A stretch of 64,000 nucleotides of DNA, taken from NCBI GenBank assembly GCA_021775915.1, contig JAJFGW010000048.1, positions 1 to 64,000 on the forward strand, written 5' to 3'. The notes below the pieces were generated by a model, which saw only the letters and a program-made list of their open reading frames with translations, did not search any database and was not told where the DNA came from. The stretch's first letter is position 1, and every line of letters starts with the position of its first letter. The position numbers and the translations under genes were made by a program. The stretch comes from Alphaproteobacteria bacterium (GTDB taxonomy: Bacteria; Pseudomonadota; Alphaproteobacteria; Micavibrionales; Micavibrionaceae). Positions 62,901 through 64,000 of this stretch are shown here, piece by piece.

Positions 62901-63469
62901 TCCATGCCTTTTTGCATGGCTCCAGCCATTTCCAGGCCCTCGGCAAATTCACGCAAACTCAGAAACTCGCCATCAAAATTAATTTCGGTGGCAATATTAG
63001 AGCTCATAGCTTCTTCAAAATTGTAAAGAACAAGCAGGCCGTTATCATCAAAGCTAATCAGCAGGGCACCGTCTTGCTCAATAACATTCACTGGATTTTG
63101 ATCACCGAAATCAAATTCATATTTACCGCCGGACTGAATGTTGTAAGCAACAGACTCACCTGCACCAGGCTGACTTATGACCGTTGCCGGCAAATCACCC
63201 GCCAATGTTTCAAAAAGGTCTCTGGAGTTGATAACATCACCGCCAGCGAGCGAAAGCTGTACTTCATTATCAGCAAGCTCATGAAAATTATTAATCGTCA
63301 AAGTCCCGCCATCAGTAAAACTAATGGTGAGCTCTCCATTTTCACTAAGTATCATACCCTGTATTTCAGAGGTGCTAAAAGAAAGTGAAGTTTCCCCACC
63401 TTCCGGAAGATTTATATTTTCGTTTTCTCCGGATCCTGGCTTTCCAACCGTGAAATCATTGTTGTCCAT
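56996..63469 (-). CDS. Giant RTX adhesin with Ig-like repeats, VWA domain and LapG-like site
   Basis: A secreted protein of about 2157 residues. The start at 63469 (MDNNDFTVGKPG) follows a GAGGAGA site; an ATG 39 bp earlier does not. Residues 1-200 form a BapA/LapA-like N-terminal part with two beta segments (FTDGGTLTINNF, FDDNGLLVLYNF). PAAG at 222-225 matches the LapG protease site class that releases surface-retained LapA adhesins. Three tandem units of about 248 residues follow (about 285-1030), each with two Ig/cadherin-like domains; then DUF5801-like domains, a VWA domain with the MIDAS DTSGSMG at Asp1738, RTX nonapeptides near 1940-2065 and a C-terminal type I signal. It should be exported by the three genes downstream. 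A CtrA box overlaps its promoter. Confidence 0.93.
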   Translation of the reverse strand: MDNNDFTVGKPGSGENENINLPEGGETSLSFSTSEIQGMILSENGELTISFTDGGTLTINNFHELADNEVQLSLAGGDVINSRDLFETLAGDLPATVISQPGAGESVAYNIQSGGKYEFDFGDQNPVNVIEQDGALLISFDDNGLLVLYNFEEAMSSNIATEINFDGEFLSLREFAEGLEMAGAMQKGMEAEGEDRTADTQSLRTTDDDLAALTEQLSAIEPAAGEGGSNGRGGFGFQSSFTSTPINPLDDIGPIDPTALVFGLPEFIDELFFIENFQEPDGPVPPLLEVSPAFVYEDGSVALSVFADPNGGPDVQVTVRITGIPAGWGVTPNGGTYNAAAGTWEFTAAPGATFTGGPTLFPPADSDVDISTLLANAINTDTSTGLTSGTAATFSVTTDAVADTPNLDATDTMANEDDPAPINITTSVNDIDGSEEIATVFIYSVPTGFTLSAGTSLGGGTWQLTKADLTGLEISAPTNYFGTITLGVESIAEEANKTDLDFDFTNDEANATDEFNVTWKPVADPPEVYVGQEIDNVLVKEDGTVDVPIFASINSVDSPDAFLTVTVSGVGPGWGFSAPVGTYNAGAGTWTVTLPPNTNLSTVMTFTPPAESDIDLTGLVATAIATEPVTGTTASATDDFDIIVDAVADDPTVNAAGGSDVEGATIAVNIAGALGSDNFDGSEHITGYQVSGVPAGFNFNQGTNTAPGIWSFTPAQLAGLTITGPATFNGTLNLTATVFTTENPVSDGEFDPSDNNNQASDALSVTWTPDIDPPSITVNGGVDNAQVKEDGTVDVAVVANLSATAEAAEFLSVTITGFDPAWGAVTAPVGTFNPAGTVWTVTLPAGANLSTLFTFTPVAQSDIDLTGLVATATATDPIEGISASSAPDSFNVIVDAVADAPSINATGGTVDEGNPIAVNIAGSLGVDLDGSEHITGYQVSGVPAGFSFNQGTNTAPGIWSFTPAQLAGLTISSADPTFAGSLNLTAKVLTTENPVSDGEFDPSDNNNSATDAFTVTWEDDDEPLVTDDEITVDETDLGPVVINNNISATFGDDTPGSFSANGGFTSPIPLTSNGVPVAVALLGSTYTGTAAGETIFTLVLEVDGDYTFTLEGTLDHPDSKDTSADPDEDSDVIALEFGVTATDSDGDTDDGTITVRVQDDGLLANDDLNIFDVVAGGTNGNVITGLNGGPSAADNLSQDEFDAPDPANKVTTISFQGNDVDLTGGAATIDGDFGTLEIFEDGSYDYTLFDQPTGPVTGVKETVHTFSQDNPSGSDAAGDIKNVTTSYNETTDELSFSMVISDPTNGKITEGFTLALNDGPNPKNQPGEMALFYFDASGTGTPIVTAYGYNGLNSSSSAFDGSTASGIQAPDKILTSLATSNPFTNISSTIDANGNHVFSFTLDATVIVDHVPLYGDPADWSGASFADALGIWLHPKTDIETSYDQDGYLTQWSSSANGWFDGTDLPTETTCVCDGKVVEAHLDLGASDAAGLQTSLTSNGITISIANAGNFDISWLDTSDGSGFGIDNLDTGDSKKVWPKGESFDLSFAEDADKVMITIAELGSNNDSGNYGLDYIVTLADGTTVAGEQQFVPNQIINGEFNFTLNSADFGQLITEVNIQSVNDGDYYGASFLLNNVWVEYPCADHPPLEMTHDVFQYTVMDADGDTSVADLALWGDVPALIVGENVNDIDGETTIYRVGDDNGVITGGVSDDILVGDVGGSRLENQTQDYNFVMMLDTSGSMGDRGDVNSKISILVDAVSNLINDFGAYNNGEIKVHLVPFSTDSNTAETFTVTSVAGLADALNFVDGLDGGGWTNYEAALQDGISWLKGDLSNDPISGAETISYFISDGRPNFYLDDNGNVVDNQNTQDSVDQFTGIDDSTNEVAQLQALSDEVIGVGIDIGSDISNINLIDSDGVSLNIADPADLDAALAATNPLNKLAAVGGDDITGGDGADLIFGDALNTDALAVAQGLSTDPGAGWEVFEQLEAGAGWNRQDTIAYIKANGEELAAESVNAQGETRDGGNDNLSGGAGDDVIFGQEGNDVLTGGLGNDTLYGGTGADSFLFESIDEGVDTVKDFDVAEGDDLDLSLLLASTSATQATIDSFVFATDNGTDTMIAVDLSGSGDVNNAADMAVLEGITGVTVEDLTNNGNLIV
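60561..60685. repeat. Near-identical internal repeat of the adhesin, copy 1
   Basis: A 125-bp block that occurs again at 61308-61432, exactly 747 bp (249 codons) away, with one base difference that I could see. Flanking sequence of the two units is clearly more divergent. Confidence 0.85.
61308..61432. repeat. Near-identical internal repeat of the adhesin, copy 2
   Basis: Second copy of the 125-bp block at 60561-60685. Both encode the LAGLTI-side beta strands through the VPAGF and GYQVSG region of adjacent Ig-like units. Confidence 0.85.
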
Positions 63470-63528
63470 AATATTTATCTCCTCTATAAACCACCGTAAA
63501 TACGGCAAAAACCTTGTTTATTAATAAG

Positions 63529-63540
63529 TTCCTAACGGGA
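63529..63540 (-). repeat. Right arm of the 12-bp inverted repeat flanking the adhesin gene
   Basis: TTCCTAACGGGA on the plus strand, the exact reverse complement of 56951-56962. It lies about 60 bp before the adhesin ATG, just after the predicted transcription start, so it would be in the 5' leader. Confidence 0.5.
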
Positions 63541-63550
63541 TAGTGTGCTT

Positions 63551-63579
63551 TTTTAACACTTTCTTAACTCGCTTGTCAA
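63551..63579 (-). promoter_or_regulatory. Likely adhesin promoter
   Basis: On the minus strand TTGACA (63579-63574), a 17-bp spacer and TTAAAA (63556-63551). The -35 is a full consensus match and the -10 weak, as expected for a promoter that needs an activator. Confidence 0.55.
63553..63567. promoter_or_regulatory. CtrA-type binding site in the adhesin promoter
   Basis: TTAA-CACTTTC-TTAA on the plus strand, a perfect TTAA-N7-TTAA match. On the minus strand it covers the 3' half of the spacer and most of the -10. A site there can repress; one on the -35 usually activates, so the sign of control is open. Confidence 0.6.
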
Positions 63580-63797
63580 GTATTATGGCAAAATAATTTA
63601 ACGTTCATGCTCGCACAAGTGAACGAAGCCAGAAAGCTGGTCTTATACAGGAAATTTGTTTGTTTTTAAAGAGAGCATTAGCGCTTTTAAAACCGATTAA
63701 CTTGCTAATCGCGCCATAAATATAAACGAAGCAAGCAGAGCGCATAAACAAGACCATTTAGCATTTATTCACTTTTATCTGGTCAGAAGTTTAACTC

Positions 63798-63967
63798 GAA
63801 TCGCCGGATTCTTACACCGATTCTATTTATTCACCATCAAAGTCATGGTTTTTGTTTTCCACAAAAGAATACAGGGGAGGAACTTATGATTCCGGCCCGC
63901 ACCAGTTTACTTCGAATCACGAATCGTTTTAGATCGAATCGGGTGCCGATTCGACCTAAAATGATTC
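63798..63967. other. Cluster of nine GANTC sites
   Basis: GANTC at 63798, 63807, 63819, 63888, 63914, 63921, 63936, 63948 and 63963, where about 0.7 would be expected by chance in 170 bp. GANTC is the CcrM methylation site of many alphaproteobacteria. Three sites are upstream of, and six inside, the new ORF. Two close pairs are in inverted order with a short gap. Confidence 0.7.
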
Positions 63968-64000
63968 ATTTTCAACTCAATTTCCAGCAAATCACCCAAA
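63886..64000 (+). CDS. 5' end of an unknown gene, cut by the window edge
   Basis: ATG at 63886 after an excellent AGGGGAGG site (5-bp spacer) opens a frame of 38 codons to the end of the window: MIPARTSLLRITNRFRSNRV and on, rich in Arg and hydrophobic residues, with no stop. It is divergent from the adhesin, so it might be a regulator or accessory of it. No family can be named from this fragment. Confidence rests on the ribosome site. Confidence 0.5.
   Translation, partial: MIPARTSLLRITNRFRSNRVPIRPKMIHFQLNFQQITQ
63921..63967. repeat. 47-nt imperfect dyad at the start of the truncated gene
   Basis: Two 21-nt arms (63921-63941 and 63947-63967) with 19 matches, around a 5-nt loop GGTGC; one of the two mismatches is a G-U pair in the plus-strand RNA. 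Each arm has two GANTC sites. No T-run follows, so it is not a typical terminator. Confidence 0.65.

Larger units (their letters stand above)
63470..63885. other. 416-bp intergenic region between the adhesin and a divergent gene
   Basis: AT-rich. It holds the adhesin promoter with its CtrA box, the right arm of the flanking repeat, two perfect 6-bp inverted repeats (CGTTCA/TGAACG at 63602-63625 and CGATTA/TAATCG at 63694-63711), a near-DnaA box TTTTCCACA at 63855 and the first GANTC sites. No ORF fits here except the one beginning at 63886. Confidence 0.6.

Noticed and set aside
63855-63863. TTTTCCACA, close to a DnaA box, with a similar one near 56833
   Set aside because: Each has one mismatch to TTATCCACA and stands alone; not enough for an origin.

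Overview
The window looks like chromosomal DNA of an alphaproteobacterium of moderate to low GC. The evidence is gene content and order: chvI-chvG-rapZ, an ahcY-divL-tsaE-murU-addB-addA-trxA run, aroA-cmk-rpsA-ihfB, trpF-trpB-trpA-accD-folC, an FzlA-type GST near uppP, a zf-CHCC protein, and two perfect CtrA-type boxes (TTAA-N7-TTAA). Several small secreted or pilin-like proteins recall free-living or predatory lineages such as Micavibrio relatives, but that placement is a guess. No rRNA, tRNA, IS element, prophage or CRISPR array was seen.

Layout. 0-4.6 kb: uppP, a small membrane protein, YceI, a cytochrome b561-YceI fusion, the FzlA-like protein and an atypical SDR. 4.6-9.3 kb: a PleC/DivJ-like PAS histidine kinase with a CtrA box upstream, and a GGDEF/EAL protein whose GGDEF motif is degenerate. 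9.3-18 kb: pyrC, a response regulator, a folE-ribA GTP cyclohydrolase pair, cysS, small unknown genes, and raiA and ptsN. 18-22.6 kb: aroA-cmk-rpsA-ihfB. 22.6-29 kb: pyrF-trpF-trpB-(P-loop kinase)-trpA-accD-folC, with a palindrome overlapping the likely accD promoter. 29-34.4 kb: an orphan HipA-like kinase, chvI-chvG-rapZ and two small unknown genes. 34.4-47.5 kb: ahcY, a SpoT-like HD protein, divL (tyrosine in place of the phospho-histidine), tsaE, a MurU-like nucleotidyltransferase, addB, addA and trxA. 47.5-51.4 kb: a FAD oxidoreductase and thrS-infC, where infC probably uses an AUC start. 51.5-64 kb: a complete type I secretion locus (HlyD, LssB-type ABC exporter, TolC) serving a ~2157-residue RTX adhesin that carries a VWA domain and a LapG-like PAAG site.

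How it fits together. Two themes stand out. One is cell-cycle and surface control: DivL, a PdhS-type kinase, FzlA, UppP and two CtrA boxes, one overlapping the promoter of the giant adhesin. This suggests that attachment may be tied to the CtrA pathway. The other is the adhesin locus itself. A 12-bp inverted repeat flanks the adhesin gene, two internal segments are nearly identical, and the divergent right edge has nine GANTC (CcrM-type) sites in 170 bp, six of them in the start of a new truncated gene and including a 47-nt dyad. The rest is mostly conserved housekeeping in overlapping operons.
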